DNA from: Flavobacterium sp. LHD-80
GTDB lineage: Bacteria; Bacteroidota; Bacteroidia; Flavobacteriales; Flavobacteriaceae
Direction: 5' to 3'
Length of the DNA: 64,000 nt
Assembly: GCF_030929605.1 (NCBI RefSeq)
Contig: NZ_JAVFVS010000005.1
Span: 248,001 to 312,000 of the forward strand
Shown here: one piece after another, positions 26,727 to 34,820 of the stretch
Numbering within the stretch: position 1 is the first letter of the stretch
How the letters are laid out: each line of letters begins with the position of its first letter
The notes under the pieces: model-generated
The model's input: only the letters and a program-made list of their open reading frames with translations
Databases searched by the model: none
Told to the model about the DNA's origin: nothing
Made by a program: the position numbers and the translations under genes

Positions 26727-27206
26727 TCATTCTCTAACATTACACATATTAATAAAAATGACTCTATATTTAATACCTTTTTTATTTTCTGAAAAATCTA
26801 GAATGTAAAAGACTTTGGATCTATTGAACAATTCACATTGTATATCTTGATCATCAAATTTTTCTAAGGAATTAATTTTCACAATTTTTCCTTTATATCT
26901 CTTTAAAAAAGTTTTATTAATAATCTGTTTTTCAAAAGCTTGACTTGCATTTTTCTTGAATTCAAAATTGTAAACATTTTTCTTGTTTTTATTAAAAACA
27001 TAACGTCTATTTTTAAACCCATCCCTTTCCACAGGAAAATTAATCTTAACATTATACTTTCCTTCTTTAAAAGGTATATATATTGTGTCAAGTTTTTTTA
27101 TCTGCTCATAACTTTGAGAATAAGCAGGCCCTGAGAGAAGCAAAATAATTACTATTAAAAAAAACGGTAGAATCGATTTCAATGCTTTAGAAAATATTTG
27201 AACCAA
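26727..27206 (-). CDS. Secreted protein of unknown function
   Basis: The 159-residue product has an N-terminal hydrophobic signal (ILPFFLIVIILLLSGPAYSQ) and a basic beta-rich domain (IYIPFKEGKYNVKINFPVERDGFKNRRYVFNKNKK). No known domain is recognised. It lies 7 bases after the TlpA-like gene and 48 bases before the M16 peptidase, all in one direction, so it is almost certainly part of the operon. The codon use is more AT-rich than its neighbours. It could be an accessory subunit or a small inhibitor; that is speculation. Confidence 0.7.
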   Translation of the reverse strand: MVQIFSKALKSILPFFLIVIILLLSGPAYSQSYEQIKKLDTIYIPFKEGKYNVKINFPVERDGFKNRRYVFNKNKKNVYNFEFKKNASQAFEKQIINKTFLKRYKGKIVKINSLEKFDDQDIQCELFNRSKVFYILDFSENKKGIKYRVIFINMCNVRE

Positions 27207-27213
27207 ACACTTT

Positions 27214-28596
27214 TTAACCTTTCAACAATTTATCCAACTGCACTCTCAACTCAGGATTTGAAGGACGAAGCGCATCGGCATTGATGATGTTTCCTTTTGT
27301 GTCAAACAACAAAAATCTCGGAATCGCATTTACATCATAATTTTTAGCCACATCAGAACTGAAATCTTTGTCGGCCATTAACTGAATTCCTTTTAATTGC
27401 TCTTTAGTCACAAAATCTTTCCATTTTTGAGCGTCTTTTGGTTTATCCAAAGAAAGACTTACAAATACAATATTTTTTCCGTGATAATCTTCCTCGATTT
27501 TTTTCATATGAGGAATCTCAGCTTTACAAGGTCCGCACCAAGTTGCCCATAAATCGATGTAAACAAATTTTCCTTTGAAATCTGAGAACGAAACCGGTTT
27601 ATCGTTAACGTCGTTATATGTAAATTCAAGTCCTTTTTGACCTACACTTTTATGAAGTACTTTTTCGTATTCTACTAAAAATGTTTTGCTTGCAGCAGAA
27701 ATCATAAACGGTTTAATGCTTGGCGCTACTTTTTCATATTCTTCAATTTTCATTCTTGATGTTGCAACAGCATCACGTAAATAAACATCTTTTAAAGCCG
27801 GATCTGTTATGTGTGTTATTGCTTCTACTAAATCTAAACGTTTTGGCGCATCACCAGAATTCATCGTCACATAAAAGAAATAATTTGACATTAGAGAAAC
27901 TCCATTTTGCAGTTTCAATAAATCTGGATCAGTGAATTTTTTATCTGCCTGCCAAGTTTTTATAACAGCCGGACAATCATCTTTAGCAGGAAATGCACTT
28001 CTTGGCATTCTGAAAAAAGTATATGTAAGTTCTTCAACATCTGTTGCTACTGCTAATTTTAATAACTTATCAAATGTAGCATCTTTGGTTTTGATTGATT
28101 TTGAGAATTCATTCGCTTTTGCCAAACCTTTATCGATCCAAGGATAAAAATCTACATAAGTAATATTTGTTCCAAGTCTCGAAAAGGGAGCAAATTCATT
28201 GTAGATTTCATTTGCTTTTTGAACCAAATCATTCTTTCCAACATTTTTTCCGCTTAAAACATAATTCTCTTTATTGATAACCAAATTGATGTCTAATTTT
28301 GGCTCTAAATACAAACGAATTAACTGGTTTCTAGATTTAAATTGGCCATAATCAACATAATAAAAGCCAGCAGCTGAAACTGGTGTCATAAAGCCAAACT
28401 CCCCCAGCGAATTAACTTTAGCGGTAGCAGCAACGGCTGGCTTTCCTTCTTCAACATTGTAAAGCGTAACTTCTTTTGCAATAAAATCTGGAATCGAAAT
28501 GGTTCCTTTAATTACTGCATATTCTGAAATGCTCGTCGCAAAACTCATTTGAGCCGTAAACACGGTCAAAATGAAATAAAAAATGTGTTTTTTCAT
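27214..28596 (-). CDS. TlpA-like thioredoxin-domain protein
   Basis: The 460-residue protein has a signal peptide (to about residue 20), an N-terminal DUF4369-like beta domain (residues 25-120), a helical middle, and a C-terminal TlpA/ResA thioredoxin domain from about residue 320. The catalytic motif WCGPC lies at residues 353-357 and the cis-Pro loop in NAIPRFLLFD. Proteins of this layout reduce disulfides in the periplasm and are abundant in Bacteroidota. With DsbD in the same locus it has a ready electron source. Confidence 0.92.
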   Translation of the reverse strand: MKKHIFYFILTVFTAQMSFATSISEYAVIKGTISIPDFIAKEVTLYNVEEGKPAVAATAKVNSLGEFGFMTPVSAAGFYYVDYGQFKSRNQLIRLYLEPKLDINLVINKENYVLSGKNVGKNDLVQKANEIYNEFAPFSRLGTNITYVDFYPWIDKGLAKANEFSKSIKTKDATFDKLLKLAVATDVEELTYTFFRMPRSAFPAKDDCPAVIKTWQADKKFTDPDLLKLQNGVSLMSNYFFYVTMNSGDAPKRLDLVEAITHITDPALKDVYLRDAVATSRMKIEEYEKVAPSIKPFMISAASKTFLVEYEKVLHKSVGQKGLEFTYNDVNDKPVSFSDFKGKFVYIDLWATWCGPCKAEIPHMKKIEEDYHGKNIVFVSLSLDKPKDAQKWKDFVTKEQLKGIQLMADKDFSSDVAKNYDVNAIPRFLLFDTKGNIINADALRPSNPELRVQLDKLLKG

Positions 28597-28622
28597 GATA
28601 TTTATTGTTTTTTGTTTGATGT

Positions 28623-30095
28623 TTAAATTGAAATTCGAAGCGACTGATCATCTTGTTCAATAATCAAATCTTTGCTTTCTTTGGTTTCTTTTAGCTTTTT
28701 AAGATTTTCTGGTTTCAGTAAATCTTTAGCTTCAAAATCATTAATTTGAGTGACTTTTGCGCCAATTTTTACTTTCTTTAAATCTTCGTTCTGCTGATCT
28801 ATAATTCGTTTTACTAAAATATTCTGGTTCTCGTCAAATTCTAAATCAAGTCCAGCGAAATAAAATGAAGGCTTCTTTTTGAAGCTTTTATTTGGTTCTA
28901 AATAAACTGTCTTGTGCAATACATCGATCGTAAAATTGAAACGTTTTATTAAATCAATTCCCAAAGATCCATCGGCGAAAGCCCAATTTTTATTGGCTTC
29001 ATCATATTCCTGAAGTGCGATAGTTATATCTGGAAAATTATTTCCGTTAATCGCAATATTTGGAATTGCACCGCCAACAATTTTTGTCTGTTTTCCTAAA
29101 CTGTAATTGACCGATGTATATTCGGTTTTTAAACTTCCCTCCAGATTATTTTTATGATTAAAAGGTCCGTAAGCAATTAAATCATAACCAGCGCCAGTAT
29201 CAAAAGTGAAATTGCCTTCGACTGTTTTTTTATCTTCAAAAGTCAGATTCATTTTTACTACCGGAAGCCCCGATTTATAATCAAAAACTAATGGTTTTGC
29301 TTTTCCCCAATAATTGAAATTTCCAAAATTGTACAAGTCAATTGTCATCGTATCAAAATTGACAGATGTGATATAATTTCGAAGCAAATTGGCACCAAAT
29401 AATCCGTCATAAACGCCATGTTTTGGAAAAATGACCAAACCTTGATTTTTTAAAACCTGATCACCAATATAAATCGTGTTATCTGCCGAATACTGCACTT
29501 GCTGACTTCCGCCAACCACAGACGCCGATTTACTTTTGGTAACCACAACTCCGGCTTTGTAAGCGCTGTCAGGATTCAAAGCCATTCCGTCTGCGCCGGT
29601 ATCAAAGAGCATTAAAAACTCACGATCGGCTTTGTTTAATTTGATTTTAATAGCGATTCCGTTTTCGATAATTTGGAACGGAATACTGGCTACTTCTTTA
29701 ACTTGTGCATTTCGGTCGACTCTATACAAACCATCGAAAAAAGTTACATACAAGATTTTGTTCTCTGAATTGAAAACAATTTGCGTTGGCTTTTTTTCTT
29801 TTCCATTGAAACAAAAATCGGCCAAAACAAAAGTTTCATTTTTAATTGTCACCGATTTTCCAGTTTGAATTGAATCTAAAACCGGAAAAGCATTAAAAAT
29901 TGTGTTCAAATAAAATTCATTTGAAGAAGAATCTCCAGCGCCCACAGAAAACTCGGGCGCCAGAAGATTTTTCATTTCGCTGTAGCTTTTATTTTGAAAA
30001 GCTTTTTCGAAAGATTCAATAGATTTTTGAACGCTGTTTTGAGCGTAAACTGCGCATCCAAAAATCAGGATTGAAAACAAGAATATCTTTTTCAT
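28623..30095 (-). CDS. Retropepsin-like aspartic protease with PDZ domain
   Basis: The 490-residue secreted protein has a signal peptide and an N-terminal domain of about 130 residues. Two pepsin-like lobes follow, each with a catalytic motif: LFDTGADG at Asp165 and FDTGAGYD at Asp299. The hydrophobic-hydrophobic-Gly partners appear as GLFGANLL and GSLGIDLI. A PDZ-like segment (ITQ-type, GAKVTQINDFEAKDLLK) lies near residues 425-485. Two DTG motifs in one chain suggest a fused, pepsin-like active unit. It lies between two thioredoxin genes. Confidence 0.88.
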   Translation of the reverse strand: MKKIFLFSILIFGCAVYAQNSVQKSIESFEKAFQNKSYSEMKNLLAPEFSVGAGDSSSNEFYLNTIFNAFPVLDSIQTGKSVTIKNETFVLADFCFNGKEKKPTQIVFNSENKILYVTFFDGLYRVDRNAQVKEVASIPFQIIENGIAIKIKLNKADREFLMLFDTGADGMALNPDSAYKAGVVVTKSKSASVVGGSQQVQYSADNTIYIGDQVLKNQGLVIFPKHGVYDGLFGANLLRNYITSVNFDTMTIDLYNFGNFNYWGKAKPLVFDYKSGLPVVKMNLTFEDKKTVEGNFTFDTGAGYDLIAYGPFNHKNNLEGSLKTEYTSVNYSLGKQTKIVGGAIPNIAINGNNFPDITIALQEYDEANKNWAFADGSLGIDLIKRFNFTIDVLHKTVYLEPNKSFKKKPSFYFAGLDLEFDENQNILVKRIIDQQNEDLKKVKIGAKVTQINDFEAKDLLKPENLKKLKETKESKDLIIEQDDQSLRISI

Positions 30096-30101
30096 TTCGA
30101 A

Positions 30102-30974
30102 TTACTTTTGTAAAGTATAGGGATTGTTTGCAGTTTTTGTAGCTCCAAAATCTTTCAATAAAATGCCTTCAAATTTTGTCCAATCTTCTGCAGAATAAAG
30201 TGGTTTCATTTCTTCTAAAAGTTTTTTGAAACCTGCTAAATCATTCGTTTTTTCAAACTCCTTTTTCTTGCGTTGCAAAATGGTAAATACATGATTTGAA
30301 ACACTTCCAGAGCCATAATCTTTATAAAGCTGTTTTGCATTTTTCAAATAAAAATCATCATATTGACGGCCAATTCGCAATCCAGTAATAATTACAAATG
30401 GAACTTCGGCAGTTAATGAAGGCTGCGCCTTTAAATATGCATCGGCAGTTTCAAAAGAAACGTTTCTTTTGTTTGCTAAATAAGCCTGTGCATAAAACTC
30501 TGGATACTCTTTTTCCTCAATTTGTGGACTGTATTTTTTAAATACGCCTTTTTTAGCAGCCTCTTTTGCATTTTGAAGTAATGCCGTTAACTGCTCTACA
30601 CTTTGAAATCCACTTTCAATATCAATCACTTTTCCATCAGAATTCAGGAATAAAAAAGTTGGAAATCCGGTAACGCCATATTTCATGCATAATTTTTTTC
30701 CGATTTCTTCTTTTAAGATATCCGATTTGAAAGTGACAAAATCTTTACTTAAAACTGCAGCTACTTTTGGATCTGGAAATACGTCTTTGTCCATTTGTGC
30801 ACACGGCATACAGCCAGTGAAATACAAATCGACAAAAATTAATTTTTTCTCCGTTTGAGCTTGTTTTTTAGCTTGTTCCCAGCTTTCTTCGGTAGATTGT
30901 GCGTGTGCTTTTAAGGCAATAGAAGGACAGGCAAGCAGCAAAACTGCGCTTGCGATTTTGATAAATCGTTTCAT
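30102..30974 (-). CDS. Periplasmic thioredoxin-family protein
   Basis: The 290-residue protein has a signal peptide (to about AHAQ, residue 26) followed directly by a thioredoxin domain with FTGCMPCAQM, CxxC at residues 55-58, and a cis-Pro in GVTGFPTFLFL. The C-terminal half is helical and unassigned. The motif CMPC and the YFTG context resemble DsbD-gamma or thiol reductases more than oxidases. It lies 6 bases before the retropepsin-like gene in the operon. Confidence 0.9.
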   Translation of the reverse strand: MKRFIKIASAVLLLACPSIALKAHAQSTEESWEQAKKQAQTEKKLIFVDLYFTGCMPCAQMDKDVFPDPKVAAVLSKDFVTFKSDILKEEIGKKLCMKYGVTGFPTFLFLNSDGKVIDIESGFQSVEQLTALLQNAKEAAKKGVFKKYSPQIEEKEYPEFYAQAYLANKRNVSFETADAYLKAQPSLTAEVPFVIITGLRIGRQYDDFYLKNAKQLYKDYGSGSVSNHVFTILQRKKKEFEKTNDLAGFKKLLEEMKPLYSAEDWTKFEGILLKDFGATKTANNPYTLQK

Positions 30975-30994
30975 AAAATGTGATTGTTAAGAAA

Positions 30995-31037
30995 CCGAAT
31001 GAAGAATGAAATTCAAACTTCATTCGGCTTTTTTTTT
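30995..31037. other. Intra-operon hairpin
   Basis: CCGAATGAAG (30995-31004) and CTTCATTCGG (31018-31027) form a 10-bp perfect stem between the PKD-like and thioredoxin genes. The good T-run (31029-31037) lies on the plus strand, where there is no gene. On the minus strand, in the operon direction, the T-run is poor, so it may act as a weak attenuator or mRNA stability element. Confidence 0.6.
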
Positions 31038-31047
31038 AAGTTTTAGA

Positions 31048-32541
31048 TTATCTGCGGCGGTATGCAACATCAACGATTTTGCATAAGCCCTCATATTTAT
31101 TAGTTAATATTAAATCGCCGTTTACAGGAGGAACTGTATAAAGCTCTAATGTGCCCGAAGTTCCATAACTGCCCACAATTAACTTCTTGTCTGCATTTTT
31201 TGCTAAAGGATTGAAAGCAATATATGTTATTTCTTCGATACCTTTATTAATCATCAATTTAGCCGATTGGGTTCCGTTGTCATATTCATACACTTTGCCT
31301 CCGGCCGCGTAAAATAAATATCCTGAATCTGGACTTACAGCAAATTTTGTCGCTTTATCAAATTCTGGCGCATTCAAGATTTCTTTGTAATAACTCTGAA
31401 TCAGACCTTGAGAGAAACGCAGTAAATAGTATTTTCCTGTTGATCGATTTTTTAAAACTGCAAAATTCTCATAACCATTAAAACCAGAAGTCGTCATGTA
31501 AATTAGATTGCAGTTTGTATTGTTCCAATCTAAAGTTGTTGCAGATCCCGTAACAGGCGGCATTGCGGAGCAATTCCCTTTTGAATAATTAAAACGAACA
31601 AAACTGCGGGTATCATTATTAAAGAAAACCGGTGCCGCAATAGATCCACTATTCGAAGCTATAAAAGGAGCAGCATAAAAAGTTTTTGTATCAGTCTCTA
31701 AAATGTTTTGAGGCAAACCGTATTTTATATTATAAGTACGATAATAATAAAATATGTCGCCTTTGCTGTAAATAAAATTTTCACTACCCGCTCCTGGAGT
31801 TTCCATAAAATCAACTCCAAAGTTGGTTGGGAATGAACCTCCCAAAGTTTCGTAAGCCAAATTTTGCGACTGAGTCCACGCAAAAGAATCTGGATCAAGT
31901 CTGGCGGTACCATTTTCTGTAGTAGTTACATAAATTCCATAAGCAGAAGTAGTATACACGGCACCTCCAAAACAAGAAACATCTACAGCTTTTCCCGTTA
32001 ATTTTAAAGCAGAACCTGAAGCATCTAAAACATCCGTAATAATTCTTGGTTGTGCAACACCTGGCACAATTGAAACCATATCAAGACGAGCCTTTTCGTT
32101 TACATTTCCAATCACCATCCAGCCCTCATAAATCGCAGAAACCACATTTAAAACAAAAGGAACTTGCTGCCAAGTCACGCCTGTAACTTTATCTTTAACA
32201 AAATAATATACATTGTATTTACCAGGCGCCAATTTTATGACACCATCAAAATTTTTGGCCGTTCCAAGAAGCGTTCTTGATTCTGCTAAAAGTTTAGAAG
32301 GATTAAGCGCAACCCATTCGTAAGTATAGCGGTCTGCATTGCTGCCATCGTCTAAAGTAGGATTCAAGTTAGGTGTTATTTTAAAGTTATCACCCGTATA
32401 AACCGTGTAAGCTTCTTCGATACCGCTTGCCTTAATTTCATTTATCGCATTGTAGTCATAATTCCCTTCATCCTCAGCACAGCTATAAGTTAAAACCAGC
32501 ATCAATGATAGAAGAAATTGAATCTTTATATTTTTTAACAT
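31048..32541 (-). CDS. PKD-like family lipoprotein
   Basis: The 497-residue protein has a lipoprotein signal (LVLTYSCAEDEGNYDY, Cys at about residue 21). An Ig/PKD-like domain (YTGDNFKITPNLNPTLDDG to WVALNP) and a long beta-rich part follow that looks like a propeller (GWMVIGNVNEKARLDMVSI, YLFYAAGGKVYEYDNG). Lipoproteins of this type sit behind SusCD and DUF4843 genes in Bacteroidota loci and are thought to be surface-exposed binding proteins. It probably helps capture the imported ligand. Confidence 0.85.
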   Translation of the reverse strand: MLKNIKIQFLLSLMLVLTYSCAEDEGNYDYNAINEIKASGIEEAYTVYTGDNFKITPNLNPTLDDGSNADRYTYEWVALNPSKLLAESRTLLGTAKNFDGVIKLAPGKYNVYYFVKDKVTGVTWQQVPFVLNVVSAIYEGWMVIGNVNEKARLDMVSIVPGVAQPRIITDVLDASGSALKLTGKAVDVSCFGGAVYTTSAYGIYVTTTENGTARLDPDSFAWTQSQNLAYETLGGSFPTNFGVDFMETPGAGSENFIYSKGDIFYYYRTYNIKYGLPQNILETDTKTFYAAPFIASNSGSIAAPVFFNNDTRSFVRFNYSKGNCSAMPPVTGSATTLDWNNTNCNLIYMTTSGFNGYENFAVLKNRSTGKYYLLRFSQGLIQSYYKEILNAPEFDKATKFAVSPDSGYLFYAAGGKVYEYDNGTQSAKLMINKGIEEITYIAFNPLAKNADKKLIVGSYGTSGTLELYTVPPVNGDLILTNKYEGLCKIVDVAYRRR

Positions 32542-32574
32542 AATGTTCTATTTTTAAAATTTACTAAATGATTT

Positions 32575-33348
32575 TTAAGGAAAGACCATTTCTTTCCCAT
32601 CTTCTTCATAAACAGTATTGCCAGATGCTTTTTGATCAGCAAGATAACGTTTCATAAAAGCTTGATAATACATAATATCAGGAATAGAAAGTCCTATTGA
32701 ACCCAATTTCTGATTGAACATTGCTGGTTCTAAATGAATCAATTCGCACATCAGGAAGAATTTCTTTGCCGAAAAGACGCCTAAATAAGGTACATACCAG
32801 CCAATTGGCTGTGTCAATTTATCATCAATAGAAAGTTTGAACGTAATAAAGCTTATTGATTTATTGGTCAGCTTATTTATTACTCTGCTTTTCATATTCG
32901 TATTGAATGATTCATTCTCTTCTAAATTCAAAATGAGCAAGAAGCCTTTTTGCTTCATATCTGCAGTTCTGTTAATCGTCACAGGAAGATCGTTTACTAC
33001 CGTTCCAGCAGGAATTACAAAATTTTCGGGAATTTTAAAATGAGTTCCAGCAATGGCGGTGCTTTTTGGATCGATAACCACTTTTACTTTTCGATCTACA
33101 TCGCTGCTTTTTCCTTGCACTCGAACTGGAATATTATAAGTTCGACCTACAATTTCAGCTTTGTCTAAAGCAAAGGTTAGTCCAATACTATCTGTTATTG
33201 CTGTAGTGGCACCATCAGAAATTCCATAAACTGAAGGCGCAAAATAAATACTGTCGCTTCCGCTATACGTTTCAATTCCGTCTTGATCGCATGAAGCCAA
33301 ACCTAAAATAGATAATAACAATATGCTTAAAATCACTATTTTTTTCAT
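32575..33348 (-). CDS. DUF4843-like lipoprotein
   Basis: The ATG at 33348 gives a 257-residue lipoprotein with signal MKKIVILSILLLSILGLASC. A longer frame to 33417 would overlap the end of susD and put the signal inside, so it is rejected. The body (SIYFAPSVYGISDGATTAITDSIGLTFAL, IPVRVQGKSSDVDRKVKVVIDPKS, TAIAGTHFKIPENFVIPAG) is a beta-sandwich of the DUF4843 type. Such proteins accompany SusCD. It lies 16 bases after susD. Confidence 0.85.
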   Translation of the reverse strand: MKKIVILSILLLSILGLASCDQDGIETYSGSDSIYFAPSVYGISDGATTAITDSIGLTFALDKAEIVGRTYNIPVRVQGKSSDVDRKVKVVIDPKSTAIAGTHFKIPENFVIPAGTVVNDLPVTINRTADMKQKGFLLILNLEENESFNTNMKSRVINKLTNKSISFITFKLSIDDKLTQPIGWYVPYLGVFSAKKFFLMCELIHLEPAMFNQKLGSIGLSIPDIMYYQAFMKRYLADQKASGNTVYEEDGKEMVFP

Positions 33349-33364
33349 GTTGCTTTGTTTTAAA

Positions 33365-34810
33365 TTATTGGAAATTAACTTCAATATCCGGCAATGGCAC
33401 AACATATTGAAGCGCACCCATTGCTATGGTTCCAGAAGCTGCTGAACCGTTAGGAACTGTAGCACTATTTATTCTTTTGTAATAAAAGAAAAGCTGTCCC
33501 TCGCCAATAAATTCTTTTTTATACTCTTTAGTAACTTCTGTAGTAACATTTGCCGTCGCCGCAAGATTGGTCAAACCACGGTTAAAACGAAGCGTATTTA
33601 AATAGGATATTCCATCTGCAGCCACTGGCGCTGTTTCTGCAGCAATCAAATACATCTCTGAAAGTCGGAACATAGGAATCTGAAAACGAAATAATCTCGT
33701 TTTATTCTCTACATCTTCATATTTATAAAAAGTCTTTTGCGTTTTACCCCCTACAACAGGAATTTTCCAACTTGGCAAACTTCTATAATCATTATCATTT
33801 GATTCAAAAACGGCAGTCAATCTGCTTAACAAAGGCGCATAAATAGCTTCATTGGCTAGATTATAATCAAATAAAGCCTTTTGTTTCAAATACAATCTGT
33901 AATCGCTTAAAGCGAAAAAGTTTTCTGATGAAAAAATACGATCCGGATTTGCTGCATTTGTAGCTTCTAAAAATGGAGTCCAAGGAAAAAAAGACGTCGT
34001 TTTAACAAAATTAATTACTTCGTTTGCTACTGCAGAAGCTTTCGTTTTGTCTCCAGAATATAACAATACACGTGCTTTAAGACATTTTACCGCTAAATAA
34101 TTCATACGCAAACCTCTATTTGCAGAATAATACGGATTAGCATCAAAATCGGTTGTTGCGTTATATTTTCCTGAAGTCAGAATTGGATCTTTTTGAAGTA
34201 ATTCTAAGGCTTTATCTAGATCAGCCAGAATCTTAGCCACAACATCTTTTGCCGAAATCAGAGGCTGATTTGCTGTAACAGCATTTTCATAATACGGAAT
34301 TGCAGGAAGAGAGGGATCAACTTTGTAAATTGGTCCATACAAACGCAGCATATCAAAATGCAGCATTGCTCTTATTCCGTAGGTTTCCCCTTTTAAAAGA
34401 TCTGCTTTTTCTTTTGAAACAATTCCCGCATGCTCGTCCATGCTTTCTAAAAATTTATTGGCAAACAAAATCGTTTTATATCCTGATTCCCAAATATTTG
34501 AAAACACTAATTTTGGATGATTTTCTGTATACGAATAAGAGGCGATTTTACTTTTATTAAGATTGTTTGTCATATTGTACTGCTGTCCCAAAATTTCGAC
34601 TGCGTCCATTGTAAGCTGTCGTCCGTAAAGATCATCAGATACAAGACTTAAATAAAGTCCGTTGTGCACATTTTGCATTCCAGCTTCATTATCAAATATT
34701 TGACTTTCTAAAATTTTGTCTTGAGGCGTTACATCCAAGAAATCACTACAGCTTGAAGCTGCCAATGAAATCAAGATGATGAATGCTATTTTATTTAAAT
34801 ACTTTTTCAT
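33365..34810 (-). CDS. SusD/RagB family nutrient-binding lipoprotein
   Basis: The 481-residue lipoprotein has a signal with Cys near residue 21 (LAASSCSDFLDVTPQDKI), the typical SusD N-terminus. The helical TPR-like scaffold follows (YGIRAMLHFDMLRLYGPIY, LYLIAAETAPVAADGISYLNTLRFNRG). SusD lids close over the SusC pore and bind the ligand at the cell surface. RagB, a peptide-binding relative, shows that the family is not limited to glycans. It lies 10 bases after susC. Confidence 0.95.
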   Translation of the reverse strand: MKKYLNKIAFIILISLAASSCSDFLDVTPQDKILESQIFDNEAGMQNVHNGLYLSLVSDDLYGRQLTMDAVEILGQQYNMTNNLNKSKIASYSYTENHPKLVFSNIWESGYKTILFANKFLESMDEHAGIVSKEKADLLKGETYGIRAMLHFDMLRLYGPIYKVDPSLPAIPYYENAVTANQPLISAKDVVAKILADLDKALELLQKDPILTSGKYNATTDFDANPYYSANRGLRMNYLAVKCLKARVLLYSGDKTKASAVANEVINFVKTTSFFPWTPFLEATNAANPDRIFSSENFFALSDYRLYLKQKALFDYNLANEAIYAPLLSRLTAVFESNDNDYRSLPSWKIPVVGGKTQKTFYKYEDVENKTRLFRFQIPMFRLSEMYLIAAETAPVAADGISYLNTLRFNRGLTNLAATANVTTEVTKEYKKEFIGEGQLFFYYKRINSATVPNGSAASGTIAMGALQYVVPLPDIEVNFQ

Positions 34811-34820
34811 AATTGCTGTA

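Noticed and set aside
33349..33417. N-terminal extension of the DUF4843-like lipoprotein
   Set aside because: It overlaps the end of susD and would bury the lipoprotein signal that begins at 33348.
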